From: Eleginops maclovinus
Lineage: Eukaryota > Chordata > Actinopteri > Perciformes > Eleginopidae
Length of the DNA: 64,000 bases
NCBI RefSeq assembly: GCF_036324505.1
Contig: NC_086368.1
Coordinates: 15,920,421 to 15,984,420, forward strand
Reading direction: 5' to 3'
Shown here: positions 38,897 to 56,660 of the stretch, piece by piece
Position numbering within the stretch: position 1 is the stretch's first letter
How the letters are laid out: each line of letters begins with the position of its first letter
Program-made: the position numbers and the translations under genes
The notes under the pieces: generated by a model
Told to the model about the DNA's origin: nothing
Databases searched by the model: none
Seen by the model: only the letters and a program-made list of their open reading frames with translations

Positions 38897-39139
38897 TTAC
38901 TCCACTATCACTAAAACATTCAATATTATGTAGGAAGTAAGTTTAAAGAAACAAAACAATAATAAGAATACTAAAAATAGAAGTATAAAAATGGTAAGTA
39001 ATAAAATAAAATGTACTTTTACATTTGATGTGGCAAATTAATATAATTATCACATGTGTTATTATTTTTTTAATTTAGATAAACTCAAATTACGTCTTAA
39101 ATTCAAGACTAAGTAGATAAGATGGATGAAAGTACTTGC
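38897..39139 (+). repeat. Diverged direct repeat, left copy (fndc10 flank)
   Basis: TTACTCCACTATCACTAAAA, CATTCAATATTATGTAGGAA, GGTAAGTAATAAAATAAAAT and CACATGTGTTATTATT match 42837-43051 in the same order and orientation, with indels. Confidence 0.8.
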
Positions 39140-39394
39140 GTGCGTTATTGATTAGAAAATGACCTGGCACCAAGGTTAAAAAGTTGGTGTAAAACTCAGA
39201 GCATAAAATCTGGCTTCTGTTAATTAAAACAAAAAAGTGATATTTGAGTGAACTTTGATATGACTTTACATCAATCCTGTTGAAGTGTCCTTGTTAGCAA
39301 AAAGTGAATCAAATTGTTTGTTATGGGAAATTTAAAGTGCTTATATAAAGAAGAAGAAATATCGCTAAATGTAGAGAGTTTTTTTTCCTCTGTA

Positions 39395-39775
39395 AGTTTC
39401 ATGTGCATGTATAACAGCTTAGTTAAATTATAAAAGTACTGCCATCCAACTTAATGTAAAGTAAAAGTAATCTGCCCATTTAAATATACATATATTATTG
39501 GCCTATTATTATTGATGGATTATTATTATCAGTATAATGTTGCTGCTACTAAAGGAGCAGTTTATTTTCACTACTATACTCTATGGTAGTTTGTGAATTT
39601 AGTATGGTATCAAGAAAGTTCATCTTGACATAATAAAACCTGATAAACTATTTATTGATACTATTTTGTTTTACTAGTCTGAATCTGAATGTTCAAAGTA
39701 ACTTGAGTTATCCTGTGCATGTAGTGGAGTAAAAAGTACAATTTGCCTCTAGATTGTGGTGGAGTTAGTGCATAA
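39395..39775. repeat. Fish MITE, TACTTTTACTT family, copy 2
   Basis: TGCCATCCAACTTAATGTAA, AGTAAAAGTAATCTGCCC, GCATGTAGTGGAGTAAAAAG and TACAATTTGCCTCTAGATTG mark the same MITE family as 22170-22560. Confidence 0.5.
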
Positions 39776-40496
39776 AGCAGGAAATGGGAATACAGTGGCG
39801 CACAAGAAGCTGATTATTAAACTGAAGTAAAGACTTGGGTGAATGTTCTTGGTTTCTGTCCACCACTGCCAGGTAGTCTAACAGCAGATCTGGTGTGTGG
39901 GCCTCTCTGCCCGCAGGTGAGCAGCAGGTGGGTTGAAACGCTGCAACCGTCAGTCTGTCAGGAATCTGATTGTTGACAGACACCTGAAGCACTGTGTGGG
40001 ATGATGACTCAGAAAGTACTGTTGATGACTGCAAATATTCTGTGCACGCACCCACGCACACCGGCGCGCGCTCCTCTACGTGCACTCTCGCACAGCACCC
40101 GAGCCTCATATCGAGAGAGAGAGGAACAGGAAAGCGATTCTGATGGCACGATAGCCGGATCCTCTCTTCCAACCGAAACTAGTAAGTGTTTTTTATAAAT
40201 GCCTGTCAGTTGGACGCTGCAAAGATGTGACTTTTATCACCGTTCATGCGCTTTCAACTTCACCTTGCAAGCGTATCCTACGCAAGGTCATACTCAACTG
40301 TCTTACGGACAGGCAAGACTAAATGTTTTGGGTTTTTTTTTTTATCGCAGATGCATCGCCGACCTTCTCGTCCATGGACGTGCTATTCTGTTTCACGCGT
40401 GTTTCGTCGTGTGCACTGAGGCAGAGCTGATCTAATGGCAGACACCAGCCCTCCTGATCCACTGTGAAAGAAAATTATTCGACGAGAGGTAGTGAG

Positions 40497-41513
40497 ATGG
40501 AAAGCCGAAAACGACCATCACTGCTCGCCTTATTGGCACTCCTGCTCTGCACATTACACCACTCAGCTGGGTCCAGCGGATCTCATCGCAGCAGCTCAGA
40601 ACTATCACCAACAACATCCCCATCAGGGGCTAGAGGCAGGCATCAATTGGGAACCATAAACTGGCTGAGACAGACTAACACCAGCTCAGGCATTCACAGC
40701 CACGAAAGTAGGCCATCACCAAAGCTAAAAGAGGTAACAGGCCAAGGGAATAGCTTCTCCTTTAACACCAACAGAGACAATAATACTACTGTGTTATCTG
40801 AAAGGTCTAGCAGGGCACCAAACTGGAGCTCAGAGAATGAGGTGTCCCCACTGTGTGCCTATCGAGTAATCGAGGGAGGCATCGGGGGGCAGCTGTGTTT
40901 TCGACACACACTGTTTGGGTACGAGTGTCATAAGGGAGACTGCAGGACAGTGGTGTCTTTAGGGAATCTGGTCGCAAATATTCTCACCAATGGCAGCGTA
41001 CTGTTACAGTGGACCCTTGTGGCAGAATCCGCCATGAAAAAAGAGACTGCAGCTGGTCAGAGGAGCAGTGGAGAGCCAGGGACAAATTTAACCAGAGAGG
41101 AAACTCGAGCATCACACACTACTTTCAGTGGCCGGCGACACAGGCGGGGAGGCTACGAGTTAAGCTGCTGGTGGAATGGAAGCTACACTCAGTTTGAGTG
41201 TGCCAGTGTCCATCTTGGATCTGGCTGCAGGGACTTTCTCCTCACTGAGCTGCATGAGAACATCCCATACCGCCTCTGCCTGCACTCCTTGGCCAGCTCT
41301 GATCCAGCTCAGAAAGCAAACCAGCGGGACTGTGTTGAGTTTACCCTGCCACCGTCTGGGATGCAGGACATTGTGATTGCCATGACAACAGTTGGGGGAG
41401 CTATTTGCGTGATGCTGGTCATCATCTGCTTGCTGGTTGCGTACATTACAGAAAACATCATGAGCCCCACTACACAGCACACATACTCCTACCACACTCA
41501 CTCGCGACATTGA
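40497..41513 (+). CDS. fndc10: Fibronectin type III domain-containing protein 10
   Basis: Single-exon type I membrane protein of 338 residues. The first Met in frame is at 40497 and begins a clear signal peptide (SLLALLALLLCTLHHSAG). Residues about 28-115 are Ser/Thr/Asn-rich and probably disordered. A Cys-rich FN3-like ectodomain follows, with CAYRVIEGGIGGQLCFRHTL, GNLVANILTNGSVLLQWTL and ELHENIPYRLCLHSLASS, and N-glycosylation sequons such as NGS. A basic RRHRR at 213-217 lies inside this domain. The membrane segment is about 292-315 (VGGAICVMLVIICLLVAYIT), followed by a short Tyr/His cytosolic tail. The gene lies next to SSU72 in human as here, which supports orthology. Function of the family is not known. 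Poly(A) signals AATAAA occur near 41814, 41910 and 42079. Confidence 0.88.
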   Translation: MESRKRPSLLALLALLLCTLHHSAGSSGSHRSSSELSPTTSPSGARGRHQLGTINWLRQTNTSSGIHSHESRPSPKLKEVTGQGNSFSFNTNRDNNTTVLSERSSRAPNWSSENEVSPLCAYRVIEGGIGGQLCFRHTLFGYECHKGDCRTVVSLGNLVANILTNGSVLLQWTLVAESAMKKETAAGQRSSGEPGTNLTREETRASHTTFSGRRHRRGGYELSCWWNGSYTQFECASVHLGSGCRDFLLTELHENIPYRLCLHSLASSDPAQKANQRDCVEFTLPPSGMQDIVIAMTTVGGAICVMLVIICLLVAYITENIMSPTTQHTYSYHTHSRH

Positions 41514-43654
41514 ATTCTACATTTAACATCCATGAGGACCACATCTAATTTCACAATCATGGTCGCTCACCGTCAATAATACATTTTCAATCAGCCACAT
41601 AGTGATGCTCACATACTGTTATGACTGAATTAAAGCACAGACTACTGTGGCTCTGCAAAAAATGCCTTGTCAACCTCTGCGAGGATGCACTTAACCAAAA
41701 GAACTGGTAACCTAAGTTTACTATTATACAGTTTGCTGTGTTATGTTTTCATTTGAAGGTCATCTGTGATTGTGTCTGTTACTCTGTGGTTTGGCAGCAT
41801 TTATACAGCAATACAATAAATGAAATGGTGTTGAGGGCATCAGAAAAAGCAGCAAAATGTGCAGCCTGTGAACGTGTCCAGGCAGTTCATGTCCTTGCTC
41901 CGACACAGCAAATAAATGTTATTTTTTCCACAAATCTCTCCACCTTCTAGTTATGCTTTTAAGTCCACCTCAGTATGGATCTGTTTCAGTTTTTGAAGGA
42001 CAATACAATCTGGTGTACAAATCAAAATACTGTTTCAAACATCTTGTGTTGGAAAGCCTTTATGTCCTGCTGTCAGTGAATAAAGTACCATGAGGTCACT
42101 TGTAATACTTTACAGCTGTACTTGTTTGGCTTCTTGTGTGTGCATGTGTTCATCCTCCTTTCCCTAGACAATTCCTAAGAATCAATTCCAGATAATATTA
42201 AATATCCAAATATCTGTATAAAAACAAACTCTCGCGATGACAGAAATAGGTCATCACTGGGGCTAGATCTCATTATTTCTAAATTTTGGTACAGAAATTA
42301 AAGGGACAAAAAAATGGAAAGGTTTTTTTTTCTCACTTGCTTCCTTGTACATGTGTTCATATACAGAGTAATATATTTTTTTGTTTTTACCATAAAATGG
42401 CGCTAAATTGTTTCATTTTCAATTCATTAATGCATTGCAGGGAAATTGGCTTGGCTCGATTTAAGGATTTTTCCAACAATAATAAATAGTTGTAGCATAT
42501 ACAGCATGTTATTTTCTAACTCTATCTAATCTGGACAGAAACTTAATTTACAATCAATATCAAGACTCTTTGTAACACTACCAAGTAAATTGTTTGTATC
42601 CCAATATTCTAAAGGAAACTTTTTAAAGCTTGTTATTGATTAGTATTTATACTTTTTTCATTTTTTCTCTCACAATAAATGACTTAATAAGAAAGAGCAA
42701 AAAAGTAGAAACAAAGGGACAGATATTGATAAGAGTTTACCTAATATTTTTGTTTTCTACACACGAAAACATTGTCTTTAAAGAAAATCACTGAAATGTC
42801 AGGCCTTAGAATTATACAAGGATATCTTAACAAGCGTTACTCCAATATCACTAAGACATTCAATATTGTGTAGAGAGTAAGATTAAAGACGCAAAGCAAT
42901 AAAATGAATATTAAAAATACCTTAATAAAAAGAGTAGGTAATAAAATCAAATACATGTGGCAAATTAATTCTGTGGTCACGTGTTATTATTTTAAAATGT
43001 TGATAAGGTCAAAGTACGCCACTAATTTGATAAGATCGACGAGGGTACTTGAAGTTATTCTTCTGAAAGGCTGGAAATTGACAATGACATTTGCTGCAGC
43101 AACAAGTGATACAGCTCCTGCACAACCAATGCTTTAGTTCTCTTGCTTACTACGCAAAATTGAATTATTCGTATGGGGAATAATCAACACTCGATAACCA
43201 GTAGAAGCAACCTCTGTTCCTAGAAGGATGCTTGGCTCCAGGGAGCTTTCCGCCTGATAAAATGGACTCCCGGATATCTTTCCTTCTCTCTGACACTGCG
43301 TCAGCTTTGTCCTGTTCTTATCTGAAGAAGAGATTGTTTTACGAATGTTTGGGGCAAGCCAATCAACTATCTGGGTCATACAAAGACACAGTTGTGGAGA
43401 AAGAATGTTAAAGCTCCAAGGCTGTTTGCCTGTATGAAACAGGGTACTGAAAGGAGAAGAAAAAGCTAAGATGACTAAACCTAAAAAGCGAAATTCTATT
43501 TTAGTCTGCTGAACTTTGTTTTTCTTATAGTAGATTCAAATATTACTTAATTGGCTTTGACGTTGATCGAATTATTGGTTTAAGTTTTTAATTAGTTCAA
43601 AATGTTGTTCAACAATCCTGATGTACATTGAGATTGATCCTATTTCATGTTTGT
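41514..43654. other. fndc10 3' UTR and intergenic DNA
   Basis: The first 600 bp are probably 3' UTR, ending near the AATAAA at about 42079. A repeat copy lies at 42837-43051. Otherwise AT-rich with nothing recognised. Confidence 0.5.
42837..43051 (+). repeat. Diverged direct repeat, right copy (fndc10 flank)
   Basis: TTACTCCAATATCACTAAGA, CATTCAATATTGTGTAGAGA, GTAGGTAATAAAATCAAATA and CACGTGTTATTATT correspond to the copy at 38897-39139. Confidence 0.8.
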
Positions 43655-43928
43655 TTAGTCACGTCACTTCTACTTTCTGCGTGCCCAGCGGTAAGCTCCG
43701 CCCCCATATTACATCACTTCATAAAGCCGTAGTCACTAACCGAGCCCCGCCATTTTAACTTCCTCCATCTAAAGGAGACGAGCTGCTTGCACAGTATTTG
43801 AAATCGAAGCGTTATCGTACTTAGCGTTACAAAGGGGGGTTTGTGTTGTTTATCTTCCTCACAGAGATCGACCTACCGACTATTTAGATAGACAGCCTTT
43901 CTCGATTATTTTCAGCCGAAGAGTCGCA
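43655..43928 (+). promoter_or_regulatory. ssu72 promoter and 5' UTR
   Basis: The region has TCACGTCAC (ATF/CREB-like, about 43659-43667), a GC box CCGCCCCC (43698-43705) and GCCATTTTAACTTCC (about 43749), which looks like a YY1 plus ETS pair. There is no TATA box at a fitting distance. This is the usual make-up of a housekeeping promoter. The ssu72 ATG follows at 43929. Confidence 0.5.
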
Positions 43929-46900
43929 ATGCCGAGCCACCCGCTGCGTGTAGCGGTTGTGTGCTCGAGCAACCAGAACCGCAGTATGGAGGCGCACAGT
44001 ATCCTCAGGTAATCAAGAACCACCAGGAGGACCAGGAAAACCTCCGTGAAGTGAACCGAATCTGTGCCGCTTTCTGATCCTGTCATGAGTCAAACGGTAT
44101 CAAACCGTCCGTCGGGCCTTGCGCAGTAAACAATGGACTCGCTGCTAGAGTTGGCCCCGGGGCTGTTGCCTACTCTCAACTCAGATTTAGGACTAATTTT
44201 CAGGTGCCGGGATCGCGTAAATCCACACAGATGTTGTTTTCAAACAGGGAAAGGGCGTTTAAAAATACCGGCCGGAGTTTTTTGGTATTTCTCCCCACAT
44301 GTTGATTATAGCGCCCCCCTGTAGGGAATATTCCGGAAGAGGGCAACTGCAGTTTCTGGAGTTTAGAGTGGTTAACCAGCTCTGATCAGGCCCCTGTTCA
44401 CACCTTGTACAAAGGCTGTATCTAGTTCTATTAGTTCTTCTACTTGAGGTGTGTGATGGTTCAAGACTGCCAGACAATTACAGCTGATCACATCCTTAAT
44501 GGCTCCTTTTTTTCTCATTGGAAAGTAGTGCAACTTTATGTAGTTCAAAAAGGATTTAAGTGACAAGATTCCCTCGTAGTGACAAACTCATGCAGTTAGC
44601 TGTAGTAAAAACAAACAAAAAAATCATTTTAATTTGAAATAAAATGTGTAGAAGAGGGGACGAGGTGAAATGGATCTACGCACTATAGTGTACAGCAATG
44701 TCTTAATTAAGCCTATGCCATAAACACCCTGTTGTACGTTGAGGGTATATATTTTTATTTTATTAGAGGACACAACTTCAAAAGCTGACTTCATTGTGTA
44801 CTACTTTCGACATGGAAAGAGACTGATGACTGCATTATTGACTTATGCAATGTTTTCTTTTTTCTAATTTTGATGCAAGAAATGGTATGTAATTTACTGT
44901 GTTGTTCTTTTCATCTCTGCAGCAAACGTGGATTTGATGTGCGTTCATTTGGGACAGGGTCTCATGTGAAACTACCCGGTCCTGCCCCGGATAAGCCAAA
45001 TGTGTATGACTTCAAAACAACATATGTACAGATGTACAACGACTTGGTCCGCAAGGACAAGGAACTGTATCCCCTTCTCACTCACTTTTCCACATGCACA
45101 TATTCATACTGTATACAGGAAACCAGATAAGTAGACATGGCCCATCTACATGTATCGTGTTTGATATTAATCTATGGAGGAGAACATGCAGGTATCATGG
45201 CGTTTGATCTGCACAACGGATGGGACTGCACGGATGGGTAAAACACACGCAGGGAATGTTTAAAATGTGTAACAGACATTTGCTTTGTATTAAACCTATT
45301 ATATGCAGGGGTTGTGAGAACACCTTGCAATACAACAGTAAGTACTATTTGGTGAAGATCATATATTTATGCTGAAATCTTTAAATTATACATTTCTTAA
45401 AACTAATTCAGTATTGTTGAGTGATTCTTAAATGTTTACACTGTTGTTCCTCACATGCTGTTTCCCTGTGTGTTTAATTAAAATGCATTTTCTCCCCCGC
45501 CATGTCACTATATTTTTGGTGCTTCAGTAACACCGTCAATTTAAACAGAATATTTTTTTCTTATTTCCAGCAGTGAACTTCAACTGGCTCATTCAGTCTT
45601 TCATAGTTAATTGCTGTAGATGTTAATTGAATTGATGTTGTAACGGAGATAAACACGGCTAATCTGAAAGGCAAAGGTATGCAGAATTTTAAACTCAAAA
45701 TCCCTACACGGCATTTAAGGTTATTCACAAAACGAGGGTAGTTTTCCTGCTTTCTTAAATGCAATTTTTGTTTTTTACAACATCGACTACAGTGCTCTCA
45801 AAGTAAATTTAAAGAGGAATTACTTGTGTTGGATTTCATTAGTGAGATTGTGAATGCACATGCAAGCGGCTACACTAAAACTGTGGACCGCATTGCTGAA
45901 ATCCTTTTAATTTGTTGGAGCTGGAGATATGAAAATAAAAATATTAGCAAGTCATTTCCACTGTATTCTCACTGGCCCACGAAGAGAGTTCAGCAATGTT
46001 ACTATCTTTTTAGTCACAGCAAGTACTGACTGGAGGCAATTTTAATGTTTTTTAAAAAAATTCAGAATAGTTAAAATAATCCATGTCTTCACTATCAGGT
46101 AGCATACTACCCTGAAAACTCTCCCCTTGATTGTATATTTTAAGGCTGTTATTCCTGTAATAGTTTTTATTAGATTTTGATCTAATTACAGTGTTAACTT
46201 AAAGTAATCTAGACATAGGGCTGTGTCTAAGAAGGTCATCTCAATTTATTCTGGTTAAATATGCTTCTTGTGAAATTCTTGTTCAAAACTAGGAGATATG
46301 TGCTTCACCAAATTTTACTTTCTAATCTAACTGTATTGCAGGTGTGTATTTATAACCCTCCGTAGGTTGTCTGTATTCCTGTATTTCCAAGGTGCCATGT
46401 TACAAAGTGTTAACTAGCTGCTCTGTTAATCCTCTGTATTATTAATTTGTGTACATACTGCTTCTTACAAAACGACTTGTATTCTTGCACATTTGCATGG
46501 ATTTCTTTAAAAAAATACATAGTCCACTATAACAGACAATTCACTTTGGTGGTTGGTCTTTTTTTATTTATATATTTGGCATTGTATTGAAGGATGACCA
46601 TGTGTAGAGAGAGTCTTGCATATACTTATTTTGACTGCTGTTAACATTGAGTATTGGATAAACTAAATATTTTTTTCGTTTTTCATACATATTTATCAAG
46701 CTTAAAAAGTACGGATAAAGCTTTTAGTTATAAGTCCATCCTGTTTTTATGTTGCCCCGGAAATGCGATTCTTCTATCGACTTTTTTTATTTTTAAAACT
46801 AGCTGTTCAGTGGTAGTTTGTTCAGCCACCAGCAGAGGGTGCTGCAGTTTCATACAAACACTTGCATTCAGATGTGAATCCCATCATGCAATCAGAATCT

Positions 46901-48219
46901 GCAGTCTTTTTCAAACAACTTAATATCTTTGTTTTTCCCACTGGGTGTTTTCTGGCAATTTCTGATTGTTCTTAGGTCCTGCCTCTGATAGTCTGATGAG
47001 TGTGTTGTATTACCTTGAAGTGTTTCTCTCGCTCCTGCTGTGTTCCTTGACCTACCAACTCTTAAGATACACACAGAATGGCATCCTGCACATGCTGGAC
47101 CGCAACAAGCGCATCAAATCAAAGCCGGAGCGCTTTCAAAACTGCAAGGATAAGTTTGACCTGGTCATCACCTGTGAAGAGAGAGTCTATGACCAAGTGC
47201 TGGAGGGTGAGGCTTCTTATATAAGTAAAGACTGAAAGGATATTGTTGGTATTTCAGATTCCCTTGCAAGAACACTGTTTTGATACAACTTTCATATCAC
47301 ATTGTTATCACAAAATGATTTTCTAGGCAGACCCAAGTTTTAATTTCACTTGTAATTGTATTGCATTATTTTTCTGTTCTCGTTTCCCAGATCTAAGTTC
47401 AAGAGAGCAGGAGACTCTACAGCCTGTTCACGTCATCAATGTAGACATTCAGGATAACCACGAGGAAGCCACGCTGGGCGCCTTCCTCATCTGTGAGCTG
47501 TGTCAATGTGTGAGTGTCACCTATCGAAATGCTGTTGTACAGGACCACTGAAGTACAACACGGCTGCACTGTAAACATATCTATGACATTGTGATTTAGA
47601 AAGGAAACTTATCTGTATAGCTAAAGTAAAATGAGAAAGTATTTTTGAAAGGAAATAATCAGCCATCCAATTTACCCCATTTCCAAAATAGGGTTTCAGT
47701 GGTCACCTAATAAAAATGGATCTGCAAACGAGTAGACAAATTTACAAGTGGATCAGAAGTAAAATAATGGGCAACTATTTTGATAATTGTATACTCAAAA
47801 TAATGCTACATGCAACAATTTCCAACGTTTTTTTTTTAACCTCTCCAACACCTTTTGCTTGTATTTGATCATATTAAACGGAATATCTTTTGGTTTTCTG
47901 GCTCACAAAACAAGAAAACTAAAGACAAACCCAGGGACTTTTAAACATTTAAAGACAAGAAATCTAGAAAAAATGGACATTGATTGATAATGTAAGTATT
48001 TGCTAATTCCCAATGCTATGCAAAGGTGCAATGAGATATATAAATTGTATTTATTGGTGAAAATGTGTAGTTTGCAGTCAGGCTGTGTTTAATGTGCTTC
48101 CTCCTCTGTCCCTGCAGATCCAGCACACTGACGACATGGAGGATGAAATGGATGAACTTATTCAGGAGTTTGAGGAGAAGAGCAACCGGCCTTTTCTCCA
48201 CACTGTCTGTTTCTACTAA
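43929..48219 (+). CDS. ssu72: RNA polymerase II CTD phosphatase SSU72
   Basis: Nuclear protein phosphatase that removes phosphate from Ser5 (and Ser7) of the Pol II C-terminal repeats, within the cleavage/polyadenylation machinery. Five exons, 43929-44008, 44923-45066, 47067-47206, 47391-47509 and 48118-48219, give 194 residues, the family's length in vertebrates. The low-molecular-weight PTP-type loop CSSNQNRS starts at Cys12, with Arg18. The Asp loop is VDIQDNHEEA with Asp140 and Asp143. Other family blocks are NVYDFKTTYVQMYNDL, DRNKRIKSKPERFQNCKD and the C-terminus FLHTVCFY. Exon 2 ends at AACT/gtatcc and exon 3 starts after cttaag/ATAC, which restores KELYTQNG. Nothing is missing. Confidence 0.97.
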
Positions 48220-48348
48220 TGCGCAATAGAAACTTGAAATGCACACAAATCTAGATCACAAGCAATCAGACATTAGTATATGGACACACTTATTGCTCAG
48301 TCATCTACACAGTAGATAGACATACATAAACATTGTGTGCCTACACAA

Positions 48349-48382
<34 letters not shown>

Positions 48383-50633
48383 GCAGCTTTGGGTCATGAC
48401 CTGACACATGGCTGCTGTTGGACATAATGGGGATGATGGTGTTTTTCCTCTATGCAGAGGAGGAACTGGCTGCTCTCGCTCTGCCTTTATTTCTCCTGAT
48501 CAAGGTCAGGCCTTGGTCAGCCCTTCATCCCAGTCCAGTGAAATCACTCAACCATGTCTCCTCAGGGAGAGCCATATGACTTGACGGTTCCCCATCAGAC
48601 CCTTTGGTTTAGGCCTACTTCAGTACAGCATATGAATGCTGATTTTTGTTTCCTCCAGATGATATACCGTATAGTTGTTATTCATTTAAGCCCATGTCAG
48701 ATTTTTTATTCCTGATCTTGGGAAGTGTACTTTTTTTGCCTCTTTTTTTTGGGGGGGGGGGGGTCAGATGGGGATAAGAATAATTGAACTGAATGCTTGT
48801 TTTTGTGCGACCATATGTTATAGATTAGTTTGGATAAGTGGGTGGGTTAATAAGGATAACCAAACATAGACCTCTGAGGCTCTCCTCCAGTGTGTTTCCT
48901 ATATAATATGTTGATTCTATTTCAACTTGGATATGCTATTTTTCAGGGCATAGTATGTATTTTTCTTTTGTAAATGTTAAAGAATTGAAACATTGTAATT
49001 ATTTGCAAACTGCGAGCTCAGCTCAGAGTGCCTGATTTTCTGTATGTACATATGAATCCTCTAAAGAAACCAACAAACATCTCTAAGAAACATGTCATGG
49101 CTCTTTATTTGGTTTGTGTTTTAAAGTTCATGATGGTTTCATGTAAAATAAGTATTGTTACACAAAACCTTCTAGCATTCAATTACCCACTGTTATGGTT
49201 ACTGTCCTGATTATTTTCATGTCAAATTTAAATGTTAGTGATACATGTGGACAGATGATTTAGAAAATATTCAATTTGTAAATATTAGTGAGGCAAAACT
49301 ATTAAAACCAAGTCACGGCCTGGCTTTGGTAGTTACCAGACCAACTTTTATTTAGCCATTTCACCTTCTAACCTATAACTCAAATACACAAATCAAAAAT
49401 AAAAACAATACGTCTTTACTTTTAAAATGTTAACTAACCAAAGCAAAGTTTTGCTGACCAAAAAAAGGTGTAGGCTGAAGATTTAAGAAATTAAGATTAC
49501 CTTAACGTTACCCTCAAAGGCTGCAATTGTTAAAGCAACCGTTGGTTTAAGGTTCTAAGATGACAGTTCAATAGTTGTGACTTTCTACCGTTCTTAAGAT
49601 TGCTGTTAAAGTTGCCCTGACAACTGAATTCCAAGCAAAAATCGATTATTTGTAAATCTGCCTGTGACTTGGAAACCTATCACTGACTGTCAGCTGTGGT
49701 TTAAGACAGCCGAGCACCGAAGTTAGCCTTTCTTTAATTTAGTTGGACTCCCAATGCAGCTGGTCCCCTTTAAGTGGATCATGACCTTGTTGCAGTTTCG
49801 TGAGCACACAAGAAAATCAAGCTAAATGAATAAACTCATAGAAATATCACTTTCATGATAGGAATTACCAGATTGTTTGGATATTTCTGTGAACATGTAC
49901 ATCATATAACATCAAGTCATTCTATAATATCCAACAGGGAGTTTTATCATGGGGCTTTTCAAACCAAGGACAGTGTCACACAACCTTGACTGTTCAGTAG
50001 GAGAAGCTTCCTGAAGCCCCCAGCAGTCAGTATGAGATATGAAATCCCATAGGACGGGATTACTACCTCCTCCAATCTCACCTCTTCCTCTCTGAGGTGA
50101 TTCATTGTGTGACTATACGGTCTTTGAAAACCCTTACTAATGCTTGATCATTTAATTGCAAGGTATGTTTCTAAAATTGTACATAAGCATTTTATAAGGG
50201 TTATGTAGAACTACAAAAAAAAAGATGTCATGCCCCTTACGGAAAAACATTTTAACTAAAAATTCTTGACCTCTGCTACAGGTTGAGTAACATCACAAAA
50301 GCAACTTTACCCAAAAAACATGAGATCATTTGTTTATAAAAACACAGATGCATTTAATCATTTCAACAGACACTCCACAGTGCATACCACGTATATACTA
50401 TTATTACAGACACACAATCTGGTGTGTAAAGTACACTTTTACAATGTACATAATATATATTAGATCAAAGAGTCTCAGGCATCATTTTTATTTTAGTAGG
50501 TTATTTGCTCCTACTTGCTGAACTCATTTTGTCACAGACAGTCCAACAGACTTTAAGACAAACGGACATACTAGTTAAAAAGGCCGGGCACTAATCTTTC
50601 TAATCCAGGCTGCCCACCGAACAAACCTAAGTC
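48220..50633. other. ssu72 3' UTR, intergenic, atad3 3' UTR
   Basis: It holds a short CA run (48351-48379), a T/G homopolymer junction (about 48743-48763, some 13 G) and AT-rich DNA. The ssu72 and atad3 genes converge here. On the minus strand AATAAA at about 50487-50492 could end the atad3 transcript. No other gene seen. Confidence 0.5.
48351..48379. repeat. Short (AC)n microsatellite
   Basis: About 29 bp of AC in the probable ssu72 3' UTR. Confidence 0.95.
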
Positions 50634-56429
<5,796 letters not shown>

Positions 56430-56660
56430 TTTGACGAGAATGAATAAAACACAGTTTATCCGCTTGTGTGTGGAGCGAGAGACCTGTCACTGCACTCTTC
56501 ACTACACTCGTGTCATGCTGCAATCTTCTGCGCATATGCAGCAGGGATTACAGGTTCGATTGAACAACTGCAGCGAGGATTGGCTGGTATCAAGTATTGC
56601 TGTTTCTCATTGGCTGTCCCAACAACCTGTCCTCAGTAGAGGTCATTCATGTAGTTCATG
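56430..56660 (-). promoter_or_regulatory. atad3 promoter region
   Basis: Upstream of the atad3 start (minus strand), two inverted CCAAT boxes, GATTGGCT at 56578-56585 and CATTGGCT at 56609-56616, lie 31 bp apart, typical of NF-Y sites. CTGCGCATATGCAG at 56528-56541 is loosely NRF1-like. No TATA box. Confidence 0.45.

Larger units (their letters stand above)
37984..40496. other. Intergenic ora3-fndc10
   Basis: It holds a CA microsatellite (38102-38150), a repeat copy (38897-39139), MITE pieces (39395-39775) and, from about 40030, a CpG-rich stretch that probably includes the fndc10 promoter and 5' UTR. A donor-like AAACTA/GTAAGT at 40191/40192 could end a non-coding first exon. Confidence 0.5.

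Noticed and set aside
44870..45130. ssu72 exon 2 read-through ending in YCIQETR
   Set aside because: Continues past a good donor; splicing at 45066 restores the conserved KELYTQNG join.
56551..56575. GGTTCGATT resembling a tRNA T-loop
   Set aside because: No acceptor, D or anticodon stem could be paired around it.
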